From: JARRRD01 sp046706685
Lineage (GTDB): Bacteria; Nitrospirota; Thermodesulfovibrionia; Thermodesulfovibrionales; UBA6898
Assembly: GCA_046706685.1 (NCBI GenBank)
Contig: JBJKPE010000031.1
Location: forward strand, 1-14,662
Length of the DNA stretch: 14,662 nt
Reading direction: 5' to 3'
Part shown: positions 7,685 through 14,662 of the stretch, piece after piece
How positions within the stretch are numbered: the stretch's first letter is position 1
How the letters are laid out: every line of letters begins with the position of its first letter
Program-made: the position numbers and the translations under genes
The notes under the pieces: generated by a model
Told to the model about the DNA's origin: nothing
What the model saw: the letters and a program-made list of their open reading frames with translations, nothing else
Database searches by the model: none

Positions 7685-7837
7685 CAGTCGTGCCATAAAT
7701 ACGCTAAATGTGCCACAGTTGGCTCAGAAAGGGATCAAACGGCTCATCGGAAACCCGTCATAAACCCGTCAAACCCGTCACGAAAAGGGCTACAAAGGGG
7801 CCGCCACGAAAGGGCGCATAAACGGGCCATTTTCTAA
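7646..7837 (+). CDS. Candidate small ORF after the DUF4062 gene (63 residues)
   Basis: The ATG at 7646 overlaps the preceding stop as ATGA, and the frame runs 63 codons. It encodes NKPDINTT early, then KPVINPSNPSRK, echoing the tail of the upstream protein, followed by a very basic end. There is no recognisable fold. It is most likely the frameshifted remainder of a repetitive C-terminal tail, though coupled translation is possible. Rare composition and the repeat content argue against a conserved gene. Confidence 0.2.
   Translation: MRMDLNKPDINTTQSCHKYAKCATVGSERDQTAHRKPVINPSNPSRKGLQRGRHERAHKRAIF
7751..7780 (+). repeat. AAACCCGTCA repeated three times
   Basis: AAACCCGTCA occurs at 7751-7760, 7762-7771 and 7771-7780. 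The unit is related to the AAACCCGACA of the 25-base repeat upstream. The run lies in the 229-base spacer between the DUF4062 and methyltransferase genes. Confidence 0.8.
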
Positions 7838-7863
7838 ATGACTTAGAAATGACTCAAATGACT
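7836..7863 (+). repeat. AAATGACT repeated three times before the methyltransferase gene
   Basis: AAATGACT occurs at 7836-7843, 7847-7854 and 7856-7863, ending four bases before the GGAG ribosome site (7867-7870) of the methyltransferase. Iterated 8-base units next to a start codon could bind a regulator or vary in number; neither can be shown here. Confidence 0.65.
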
Positions 7864-7878
7864 CACGGAGATAGATGA

Positions 7879-10656
7879 ATGGCAAAAATGAAACCACCGA
7901 AAAATAAACTGACCGTCGAAACGCTCAAGCACGAAGAGGCGAGTCGGAAGAACATACCTTCTGCGGAGCATCAGTCGCTTATGTACGATTCGGAGAAAAA
8001 CCCGATCCGGGTGGCATACGAACGGCGCAACCGCGACCTTGACCCTCAACTGGTCTGGCGCGGGAAGGATGAGCAGGACTGGTCCGATCTGGTAGTCTAT
8101 GCACCGCCGCTCTATATTCAGGAAAAGGTGCAGCCCAAGGTGCTGATCGATGACCTGCTGCGCCGCAGCCAAGCCGACATGAAAGGGGCAGCGCCACAGG
8201 TTGACCTCTTTTCCGACTTCAATGGCCTGCCAAGCGAAAGCGCCAAGACCGAGTTCTACCAGCACGACGCCCACTGGGCCAATCGCATGATCCTTGGCGA
8301 TAGTCTTCAGGTTATGGCGTCACTGGCTGAGCGGGAGGGACTGCGCGGCAAGGTGCAGATGATATATTTTGATCCGCCCTATGGCATCAAGTTCAACTCC
8401 AATTTCCAGTGGTCAACTACGAGTCGCGATGTGAAGGACGGCAATGTCGGTCATATTACCCGCGAGCCCGAGCAGGTGAAGGCGTTCCGAGATACCTGGC
8501 GGGATGGGATTCATTCATATCTGACCTATTTGCGGGATCGATTGACGGTTGCAAGGGATTTGTTGACTGATTCAGGGTCTATCTTTGTGCAAATAGGGGA
8601 TAAAAATGTCCATCGGGTAAGAGCTTTAATGGACGAAGTGTTTGGAGAAGAAAATTGCTGCTGCCAGATAGTATATCCGACAACCAGCACACAAGGAGCG
8701 AATTTATTGCCGGTTGTTAACGATAATATTTTATGGTTTGCAAAAAACATTTCTAATGTAAAGTACCGCCAACTCTTCAATCGAAAAAAACTCGGTGAGT
8801 TTGGCACAACTGGCTACAATCAGATCCAGACTGCCGATGGCAGGATCATTTCAATGTCAAGCATCAGTGATCTACAAAAAGAAATACAGGCTGGAGGTAA
8901 AGTATTTGCATCTTCTGATTTAACTTCGTCGCACTATAGTAAAAGCGAGAGCATCGTGCATTGCGGACGAGAATTCACGTCTAAGAAAAGATATTGGTCA
9001 ACTTCAACATTGGGAATGTACAGACTTCAAAAAGCAAACCGCTTGCTAGCAGTTGGTGATACGCTAAGGTATAAGCGGCTATTGGAAGATTTCGATGTGC
9101 TTCCAAATTCAAATTTATGGAGTGCGCAGCTTTCGGAGCAGAACAAGTCATATGTGGTTCAGACGGCAACATCAGTGATTGAACGGTGTATCCTCATGGC
9201 GACTGACCCCGGCGACCTTGTCATAGATCCTACCTGTGGCTCTGGTACGACCGCGTATGTTGCCGAGCAATGGGGCCGGCGTTGGATTACCATTGACACC
9301 TCTCGTGTGGCCTTGGCTCTCGCCCGCGCCCGCATCATGGGTGCACGCTACTCGTACTATTTGTTGGCCGACAGTCCTGACGGTCAACAGAAGGAAGCTG
9401 AAATTACACGCACCTCGCCATCAAGCCAACCAACCCGTGGAGACATTCGCCATGGCTTTGTCTATGAGCGTGTGCCGCATATCACTCTGAAGTCTATTGC
9501 CAATAATGCCGAGATAGATGTGATCTGGGAGAAGTTTCAGGAAGAATTGGAGCCGTTGCGCCAACGGCTTGACAACGCGCTCGGCAAGAAATGGGAAGAG
9601 TGGGAAATTCCCCGCGAGGCTGAGGAGAAATGGTCAGAGACTGCAAAGAAGCTGCATGCCGAGTGGTGGGAACAACGTATAGCTCGGCAAAGAGAGATTG
9701 ATGCCTCCATCGCCGCCAAGGCTGAGTTCGAATACCTTTACGATAAACCTTACGAGGACAAGAAGAAGGTCCGTGTTGCAGGACCGTTCACTGTGGAGAG
9801 CCTCTCACCTCACCGGGTACTGATTGTCGGAGCTGATGATGAACTGATAGATACTGTGGCGGAATCGCAGGACGGATACGGTACAGAGCGGGATTTCGTC
9901 CAGATGATTCTCGAAAACCTCAAGACAGCCGGGGTGCAGCAGGCACACAAAGAAGATAAGATCACTTTCACCTCCCTTACCCCCTGGCCGGGCGATCTGG
10001 TCTGCGCCGAAGGGCGGTATGAAGAGTCCAGCAGCGAAAAGCGCGCCGCCGTCTTCGTCGGCCCTGAGTTCGGTACTGTCTCTCGCCCCGATCTGGTGGC
10101 AGCTGCTCGTGAGGCCGGCGATGCAGGCTTTGATGTGCTAATCGCCTGCGCCTTCAACTATGATGCCCACTCCTCGGAGTTCAATAAACTCGGTCGCATC
10201 CCGGTGCTCAAGGCCCGGATGAACGCCGACCTGCACATGGCTGATGACCTCAAAAATACCGGCAAGGGCAATCTCTTTGTTATCTTCGGCGAACCTGACA
10301 TTGACATCCTTGATGCTGAAGACGGACAGATTAGAGTCAAAGTCAACGGCGTGGACGTTTTCCATCCGAACACAGGCGAGGTCCGCAGTGACGGCGCCGA
10401 GGGCATCGCCTGCTGGTTTATTGACACCGACTATAACGAAGAAAGCTTTTTCGTCCGCCATGCCTACTTCCTGGGTGCAAATGACCCTTATAAAGCTCTG
10501 AAGACAACCCTTAAGGCCGAGATCAACGAAGAAGCCTGGACAACGCTGAACAGCGATACTTCCCGCCCGTTCGACAAACCGAAAAACGGGAGAATTGCTG
10601 TGAAGGTAATCAATCATCTTGGGGACGAAGTTATGAAGGTGTTTCGGGTCAATTGA
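7879..10656 (+). CDS. Site-specific DNA methyltransferase, beta class (type III Mod-like), 925 residues
   Basis: This enzyme would methylate the cassette's recognition site to protect host DNA. Motif IV DPPYG is at 165-169 and the SAM-binding motif I DPTCGSGTT at 450-458. Motif IV before motif I defines the beta class, to which type III Mod subunits belong and which methylates adenine N6 or cytosine N4. The region between, about 220-434, is where the target-recognition domain sits; its DNA is AT-rich (15 of 60 G/C at 8701-8760 against 38 of 60 at 8221-8280). The C-terminal half (about 470-925) is an extension beyond ordinary Mod proteins, with a charged, probably coiled-coil stretch near 547-620. 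ATG 7879 is chosen by GGAG 8 bases upstream. Specificity cannot be read from sequence. Confidence 0.92.
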   Translation: MAKMKPPKNKLTVETLKHEEASRKNIPSAEHQSLMYDSEKNPIRVAYERRNRDLDPQLVWRGKDEQDWSDLVVYAPPLYIQEKVQPKVLIDDLLRRSQADMKGAAPQVDLFSDFNGLPSESAKTEFYQHDAHWANRMILGDSLQVMASLAEREGLRGKVQMIYFDPPYGIKFNSNFQWSTTSRDVKDGNVGHITREPEQVKAFRDTWRDGIHSYLTYLRDRLTVARDLLTDSGSIFVQIGDKNVHRVRALMDEVFGEENCCCQIVYPTTSTQGANLLPVVNDNILWFAKNISNVKYRQLFNRKKLGEFGTTGYNQIQTADGRIISMSSISDLQKEIQAGGKVFASSDLTSSHYSKSESIVHCGREFTSKKRYWSTSTLGMYRLQKANRLLAVGDTLRYKRLLEDFDVLPNSNLWSAQLSEQNKSYVVQTATSVIERCILMATDPGDLVIDPTCGSGTTAYVAEQWGRRWITIDTSRVALALARARIMGARYSYYLLADSPDGQQKEAEITRTSPSSQPTRGDIRHGFVYERVPHITLKSIANNAEIDVIWEKFQEELEPLRQRLDNALGKKWEEWEIPREAEEKWSETAKKLHAEWWEQRIARQREIDASIAAKAEFEYLYDKPYEDKKKVRVAGPFTVESLSPHRVLIVGADDELIDTVAESQDGYGTERDFVQMILENLKTAGVQQAHKEDKITFTSLTPWPGDLVCAEGRYEESSSEKRAAVFVGPEFGTVSRPDLVAAAREAGDAGFDVLIACAFNYDAHSSEFNKLGRIPVLKARMNADLHMADDLKNTGKGNLFVIFGEPDIDILDAEDGQIRVKVNGVDVFHPNTGEVRSDGAEGIACWFIDTDYNEESFFVRHAYFLGANDPYKALKTTLKAEINEEAWTTLNSDTSRPFDKPKNGRIAVKVINHLGDEVMKVFRVN

Positions 10657-10707
10657 TGACGGCTGTCTTCTTAGTTGAAAAATGGATCAATAGTGTTGGT
10701 GTTTTAG

Positions 10708-12123
10708 ATGACAGCCAGGCATAAAACGCAGCGAATTTCTCTTGAGGCCCTACGAAACAGCATTTCAGAGGCACTAGCCGCGCATTACAAGTCATATAAA
10801 ATACCAGACATATGTGTTGGCTTAGGCCTAGCCCCAGGGAAAGAAGAAGAGGCTTTTCGTAGCAAACGAGTCTATGTCAAATCGCGGCTTGACGCTCTAA
10901 ATGAACCGGAACTTCTGAGGATTGCCCGTGACGTCTTAAGTGAGATTGAGGATGCATCATTAAGGGACCTTGTAAGCGAAATGACAATTCATGCTGAGCA
11001 CCGCATTTCTGACATCACTCGTCGGGACGTGTTGAAAGCATTAAACGGACTCGATACGTTATTTGGCGATGTAAATCTTTTCGAAGGGTTGAGTATTGTA
11101 TCAACGGAGCTGTTAAATAGCGATATTGGCGATATCTTCGACTTGCCGACATTACGTAAAGAGATTGAAAAGCACTATATTGATAACGACGACTTCTCGA
11201 ACGAAGAGCTGCTAATAAGATGTAGTGCTCTGACTTGTAGCCAGTCACGATTCTTTGCGCTAATAGAGAACTTGATTGACCCAGTAGTTCGGAGGGGCGA
11301 GGATCAAGAACGACTGGCCAGCGACTTAAATGCTATTTTGAAAGCTGACGGTTTCCGTGCGGTGGTGGTTGGAGATCGGTCCGGCTATCCTGTCTATGCA
11401 GTGCAGCGTATTGCTTCAGGCGTTGTCGGGACTCCGAAAAATATCATTTTTGCTTCGATAAAAACCAAACCGGATTTGTATTTTACTGATGCCATCAATA
11501 ACGATATTGCAATTCGGAACAAAACTGACGCACTCATCTACGATCGTTTCCTGACGGATTCCGGATTGCTTTGGAGCACGATGGTGGAGTGGTGGCAGCA
11601 ACGCGAAGGTATCGAAGATCCTACTGATGCTCAGCGGGCTCTATACAAACGGCTTGAACTGTCCGTAATAGTTACACTTTCTCCTGGTGAGTTCACTTTG
11701 TTCAACACCTATTACCGCACATTTCCGAAAGTGTTGGGAGATCAGCTTCCAGCACTCATTCCCCAAGTCTACTTGCATTTTGATCCCCGCACCATGAAGG
11801 AGCGTGGCACCGATCCCGTACTCTTGCGCCAGCGCATGGATATGCTTCTCTTGCTTGATCACAACGTCAGAATCGTGATCGAGGTCGATGGCAAGCCTCA
11901 TTATGCCGAAGGCGACAACGCTTCGCCTGCCAAATATGCTGCTATGGTTGCAGAAGACCGGCGTCTTCGTCTGGCGGGATATGAGTTATACCGGTTTGGC
12001 GGTGCGGAATTTGAGGATGCAATTCTGCAAGATAGGAAATATACTATTGGCCCAGCGTCTGAACAGTTGGCTATCAACTTTTTCCAGCAATTGTGGGAAA
12101 AACATCATATCAAACCGAAGTAA
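10708..12123 (+). CDS. AbiJ-like protein with C-terminal PD-(D/E)XK (DUF559/Vsr-like) nuclease
   Basis: The N-terminus (about 10-65: ISLEALRNSISEAL, then YKIPDICVGLGL and FRSKRVYVKSRL) resembles the AbiJ N-terminal domains of abortive-infection proteins. The middle contains a family-typical stretch, DLYFTDAINNDIAI at 256-269. The C-terminus looks like a compact nuclease: RMD at 376-378, then IEVDGKPHY at 391-399 with E392, D394 and K396, and YRFGGAEF at 428-435, the layout of DUF559/Vsr-like PD-(D/E)XK enzymes. A tag immediately upstream forces the ATG at 10708, but no ribosome site precedes it. Much of the first half is AT-rich (22 of 60 G/C at 11041-11100). A role in cell-suicide or back-up cutting of phage DNA is inference. 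Confidence 0.75.
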   Translation: MTARHKTQRISLEALRNSISEALAAHYKSYKIPDICVGLGLAPGKEEEAFRSKRVYVKSRLDALNEPELLRIARDVLSEIEDASLRDLVSEMTIHAEHRISDITRRDVLKALNGLDTLFGDVNLFEGLSIVSTELLNSDIGDIFDLPTLRKEIEKHYIDNDDFSNEELLIRCSALTCSQSRFFALIENLIDPVVRRGEDQERLASDLNAILKADGFRAVVVGDRSGYPVYAVQRIASGVVGTPKNIIFASIKTKPDLYFTDAINNDIAIRNKTDALIYDRFLTDSGLLWSTMVEWWQQREGIEDPTDAQRALYKRLELSVIVTLSPGEFTLFNTYYRTFPKVLGDQLPALIPQVYLHFDPRTMKERGTDPVLLRQRMDMLLLLDHNVRIVIEVDGKPHYAEGDNASPAKYAAMVAEDRRLRLAGYELYRFGGAEFEDAILQDRKYTIGPASEQLAINFFQQLWEKHHIKPK

Positions 12124-12192
12124 TAGGGACATGACCAATTAGAAGAACTCGGGTGATAATGGCAATTTATCGGCAAGAGGTAGGATACTCTG

Positions 12193-14265
12193 ATGGACTT
12201 TCGCATCGCTGACACATTTACCGATAGTCTCACCAGACTGAACGGCGAAGAGCAGAAGGCTGTGAAGACCACAGCCTTTGACCTTCAACTGAACCCCGCC
12301 AGTCCAGGAATGCAGTTTCATAAGCTCGATAAGGCCAAAGACAAGAACTTCTGGTCGGTTCGAGTCAGCAGCGACCTACGGATAATTGTCCATAGAACTA
12401 CCGAAAGTCTGCTTCTGTGTTATGTGGCTCACCATGACGGCGCCTACCGCTGGGCAGAAAAACGGAAGCTGGAAGTTCACCCCAAGACTGGGGCAGCGCA
12501 GTTAGTGGAGATTCGGGAACGGATAGAGGAGATCATAATTCCCAAATACGTGGAAGTTGTACAGCCTGCCATACCAAAGCCACCCCTATTTGAACATCTT
12601 TCGGCAGAGACGCTACTCGGCTATGGCGTGCCGACAGAATGGCTGGCTGATGTTAAGAAGGCAGATGAAGATTCCCTGCTGGTATTGGCCGACCATCTGC
12701 CCGGTGAGGCAGCCGAGGCATTGCTCGACCTGGCTACCGGAGTAACACCACAAATCGTGCAACATGTAGCCGCCGGTACTGACCCGTTTAGGCATCCAGA
12801 TGCACAGCGTCGGTTCCGGGTAATGAGCAACGTGGAAGAATTGGAACGCGCTCTCGAATACCCATGGGAGAAGTGGACCATCTTTCTACATCCTGCGCAA
12901 CGGCAATTAGTTGAACGGGATTACAGAGGACCGGCGCGGGTATCAGGATCGGCAGGAACGGGGAAGACTATCGTTGCATTGCATCGTGCTGTTTTCCTTA
13001 CTCGATCTAATCCTGATGCTCGGGTACTTCTTACGACTTTCTCCGAGACGCTGGCGAATGCACTGCGCACTAAACTGAAACGACTGATCGGTAATGAACC
13101 TCGCCTCGGCGATCGGCTTGAAGTTCACGATATGAATTCCATCGGCCGGAGACTTTATGAGTTGAATTTCGGCCGTCCTAAGATTGCGACCAGAGCGGAT
13201 ATCCTTCGGTTTATTGAAGAAGCTTCGGAAAGTGTCCAAGGGCACAAGTTCGGCATACACTTTCTGCTGACCGAGTGGGAGCAGGTTATTGATGCATGGC
13301 AACTCGATACATGGGAGGCATATCGTGACGTCGCCAGACTGGGTCGCAAAACCCGCCTGCCGGAACAGCAAAGGGTAACAATCTGGTCTATCTTTGATAG
13401 GGTGCGCTCCGGACTGACTTCAGAAAAGCTGGTCACTTATTCAGGAATGTTCAGTCAACTGGCCTCTCATCTTGCGAAAAGTCGGCATCTGCCGTTTGAC
13501 TATACGGTTGTGGACGAGGCTCAGGATGTAGGTGTGGCGCAGCTGCGAGTGCTATCCGCTATGGGTGTTGGCAGGACAAACAGTCTATTTTTTGCCGGAG
13601 ATCTCGGACAGCGAATTTTTCAGCAGCCTTTTTCTTGGAAGACACTTGGCGTTGATGTCCGCGGTCGCTCCCAGACCCTCCGGATCAATTACCGTACTTC
13701 CCATCAGATCAGAATGCAGGCCGACCGATTGCTGGATCCGGAATTGTCGGATGTCGACGGCAATACGGAGGAACGGCGCGGCACCATCTCGGTGTTTAAC
13801 GGACCGCAGCCTATCATTACCGAATATGCCACACCAGAAAAGGAAATGGAAGCGGTCAGCAAATGGCTTACCGATAGGATAGGCGAAGGGATTAAGCCAC
13901 ATGAAATGGGTGTTTTCGTTAGGTCAGATAAGGAACTGACCCGTGCCCAGGCTGCGGTTGAACAGGCAGGCCTCACATTTAGGGTGCTCGATGAGCACGT
14001 TGAGACGACGGTGGGCAATGTCTCTATTAGCACGATGCATCTTGCCAAAGGTCTTGAGTTTCGCGCCGTTGCAGTCATGGCATGTGACGACGAGATCATC
14101 CCTCTTCAGGCGCGAATCGAAACGGTCAGTGATGACTCAGACTTGCAGGAAGTATACGACACCGAACGTAACCTTTTGTATGTCGCTTGCACTCGCGCAA
14201 GAGAACATCTGATGGTATCAAGCGGCAACGCACCGTCAGAGTTTCTGGACGATCTGAGAATGTGA
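12193..14265 (+). CDS. UvrD/Rep-type superfamily 1 helicase with N-terminal RelE/ParE-like domain
   Basis: Residues 1 to about 92 look like a RelE/ParE-family toxin fold: a leading helix pair, then FHKL at 42-45, FWSVRVSSDLRIIVHR at 53-68 and YVAHHDGAYRWAEKRK at 77-92. After a linker comes a superfamily 1 helicase: Walker A GSAGTGKT at 252-259, Walker B DEAQD at 441-445, GDLGQR at 469-474, RINYRT at 497-502, TMHLAKGLEF at 614-623, and LLYVACTRAREHL at 661-673. Such helicases unwind DNA 3' to 5'. At 690 residues it is near the size of UvrD without its C-terminal tail. The start is supported by AGGA at 12182-12185, 7 bases upstream. No antitoxin gene is adjacent, so the RelE part may serve RNA or ribosome binding rather than act as a free toxin. 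Confidence 0.9.
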   Translation: MDFRIADTFTDSLTRLNGEEQKAVKTTAFDLQLNPASPGMQFHKLDKAKDKNFWSVRVSSDLRIIVHRTTESLLLCYVAHHDGAYRWAEKRKLEVHPKTGAAQLVEIRERIEEIIIPKYVEVVQPAIPKPPLFEHLSAETLLGYGVPTEWLADVKKADEDSLLVLADHLPGEAAEALLDLATGVTPQIVQHVAAGTDPFRHPDAQRRFRVMSNVEELERALEYPWEKWTIFLHPAQRQLVERDYRGPARVSGSAGTGKTIVALHRAVFLTRSNPDARVLLTTFSETLANALRTKLKRLIGNEPRLGDRLEVHDMNSIGRRLYELNFGRPKIATRADILRFIEEASESVQGHKFGIHFLLTEWEQVIDAWQLDTWEAYRDVARLGRKTRLPEQQRVTIWSIFDRVRSGLTSEKLVTYSGMFSQLASHLAKSRHLPFDYTVVDEAQDVGVAQLRVLSAMGVGRTNSLFFAGDLGQRIFQQPFSWKTLGVDVRGRSQTLRINYRTSHQIRMQADRLLDPELSDVDGNTEERRGTISVFNGPQPIITEYATPEKEMEAVSKWLTDRIGEGIKPHEMGVFVRSDKELTRAQAAVEQAGLTFRVLDEHVETTVGNVSISTMHLAKGLEFRAVAVMACDDEIIPLQARIETVSDDSDLQEVYDTERNLLYVACTRAREHLMVSSGNAPSEFLDDLRM

Positions 14266-14270
14266 TCTAT

Positions 14271-14279
14271 GGAAAAGAC
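14271..14279 (+). repeat. Right copy of the 9-base direct repeat flanking the cassette
   Basis: GGAAAAGAC, identical to 3092-3100. It lies 5 bases after the stop of the RelE-UvrD gene. Read on the minus strand both copies encode VFS in the same frame of the split host gene. Confidence 0.55.
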
Positions 14280-14414
14280 TTCGGTACGGATGGACAGGTC
14301 TTCCTGAACAAGTTCCTCCAGCTTTTTGAGAGAAGCCGAGTCGTCGTCTTTACCTGATAGTGAAGACAGTATGTTTTCCATATCCAGGACAGAGCATTTC
14401 TTGACTCGTATTCT

Positions 14415-14439
14415 GGAAAAGCGGCCCGGCCTCTTTTTC
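14415..14439. terminator. Candidate hairpin between convergent genes
   Basis: GGAAAAGCGGC-CCG-GCCTCTTTTTC can fold into a stem of about 10 pairs with one mismatch and one wobble and a 3-base loop. It lies 20 bases past the stop of the minus-strand partial gene and about 150 bases past the helicase gene. The T run is inside the stem rather than after it, so it is a poor match to a standard intrinsic terminator. Confidence 0.25.
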
Positions 14440-14459
14440 TTCCGTGAAGACAACTAGGA

Positions 14460-14662
14460 TTAATGAGCGGAGTGAAATTCTGTCCCGGCCTCTATGCAGC
14501 GGGGACCTCTCCTCGCCCGGATCACCGTGTGCTCCCGTGTCTTGTCGAAATATTCGTAACCGTCACCTTTGTTGTTGTCGGATACAGATCCGGGAAAAAC
14601 CATCCTGCCGCATGGATCGGAAATCCAAGCCTCACCTCTCCCTTTGGAGAATCCGATAGCAG
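14460..14662 (-). CDS. C-terminal part of an unrecognised protein (runs off the window)
   Basis: On the minus strand the frame entering at the window edge is open for 66 codons and stops at TAA, 14460-14462. The peptide has natural composition, with GRGEAWISDPCGRMVFPG near its start and DNNKGDGYEYFDKTREHTVI in its middle, ending FHSAH. I prefer it over the overlapping plus-strand frame that begins at ATG 14463, which is richer in proline and cysteine and has no good ribosome site. Family and function are unknown. It is in the same frame as the split gene fragment, separated by two stop codons (TAA and TAG). Confidence 0.4.
   Translation of the reverse strand, partial: AIGFSKGRGEAWISDPCGRMVFPGSVSDNNKGDGYEYFDKTREHTVIRARRGPRCIEAGTEFHSAH

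Larger units (their letters stand above)
3101..14279 (+). mobile_element. Inserted defence cassette (genomic islet of about 11.2 kb)
   Basis: The segment between the two GGAAAAGAC copies is 11,179 bases including one copy, and is filled almost edge to edge by five co-directional genes: Res-like helicase-nuclease, DUF4062-ATPase, Mod-like methyltransferase, AbiJ-like nuclease, RelE-UvrD helicase. It splits a minus-strand reading frame that closes perfectly when the segment is removed. There is no integrase, transposase, resolvase, tRNA att site or terminal inverted repeat, so it must have been moved by functions supplied from elsewhere or by repeat-mediated or illegitimate recombination. Base composition within it is patchy, which fits assembly from several sources. 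The boundary call rests on the repeat and the restored frame. Confidence 0.6.
14271..14453 (-). pseudogene. 5' fragment of the host gene split by the cassette
   Basis: Read on the minus strand from TTG 14453 or, more plausibly, ATG 14381 (MENILSSLSGKDDDSA onward), this is open through LVQEDLSIRTE to VFS at the repeat GTCTTTTCC (14279 to 14271). Past that point it runs antisense into the helicase gene (IDHILRSS onward) and ends at 14106, a foreign tail. The continuation that fits is at 3100-3014 on the far side of the cassette. Neither start has a good ribosome site, so the true 5' end is uncertain. The protein is charged and mostly helical; I do not recognise it. Confidence 0.5.

Noticed and set aside
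7613..7863. The repeats in the spacer as a CRISPR array
   Set aside because: The units are short, of several kinds, and irregularly spaced; there are no regular spacers and no cas genes.
12193..12470. The RelE-like part as a separate toxin gene of a toxin-antitoxin pair
   Set aside because: The frame runs without a stop into the helicase and no small antitoxin gene lies before or after it.
14463..14662. A plus-strand frame from ATG 14463 open to the window end
   Set aside because: No ribosome site, poor composition, and a better-looking minus-strand frame on the same bases. It cannot be fully excluded because the window ends.

Overview
The window holds an ordinary bacterial chromosome segment on the left (1 to about 3013), a dense five-gene anti-invader cassette in the middle (3101 to about 14270), and a short piece of chromosome on the right (14271 to 14662). 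Base composition is near half G+C, genes are packed with bacterial Shine-Dalgarno sites, and the left flank carries a stand-alone CheR and an unusually short NagA beside a ribbon-helix-helix protein. This suggests a motile Gram-negative bacterium, perhaps Nitrospirota or a deltaproteobacterial lineage. The taxonomic guess is inference and weak.

Left flank: cheR (+) meets a hypothetical gene (-) head to tail at its end. Behind it on the minus strand lies a two-gene unit, a ribbon-helix-helix regulator followed by a short NagA-type amidohydrolase whose TTG start overlaps the regulator's stop codon. A 7-codon leader ORF with a very strong ribosome site appears to feed the hypothetical gene.

Middle: five co-directional genes. 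(1) A type III Res-like superfamily 2 helicase with a C-terminal PD-(D/E)XK nuclease. (2) A DUF4062 protein joined to a GHKL-type ATPase module and a winged helix. (3) A 925-residue beta-class DNA methyltransferase of Mod type. (4) An AbiJ-like protein with a C-terminal PD-(D/E)XK (DUF559/Vsr-like) nuclease. (5) A UvrD-type helicase with a RelE/ParE-like domain fused to its N-terminus. Genes 1 and 2 overlap by 19 bases; a repeat-rich spacer separates 2 from 3. The natural reading is a type III-like restriction-modification core (1 and 3) with an embedded sensor or ATPase (2), plus a second nuclease/helicase pair (4 and 5) that may act as back-up or abortive defence. The methyltransferase has an AT-rich target-recognition segment, as if its specificity had been exchanged.

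Edges: the cassette is bracketed by a perfect 9-base direct repeat, GGAAAAGAC, at 3092-3100 and 14271-14279. Joining the two flanks at that repeat restores one uninterrupted minus-strand reading frame of 62 codons from its first ATG, running from the right flank into the left flank. The cassette therefore appears to have inserted into a small host gene, leaving its 5' part on the right and its 3' part on the left. No integrase or transposase is visible inside. This junction is the strongest new observation in the window.
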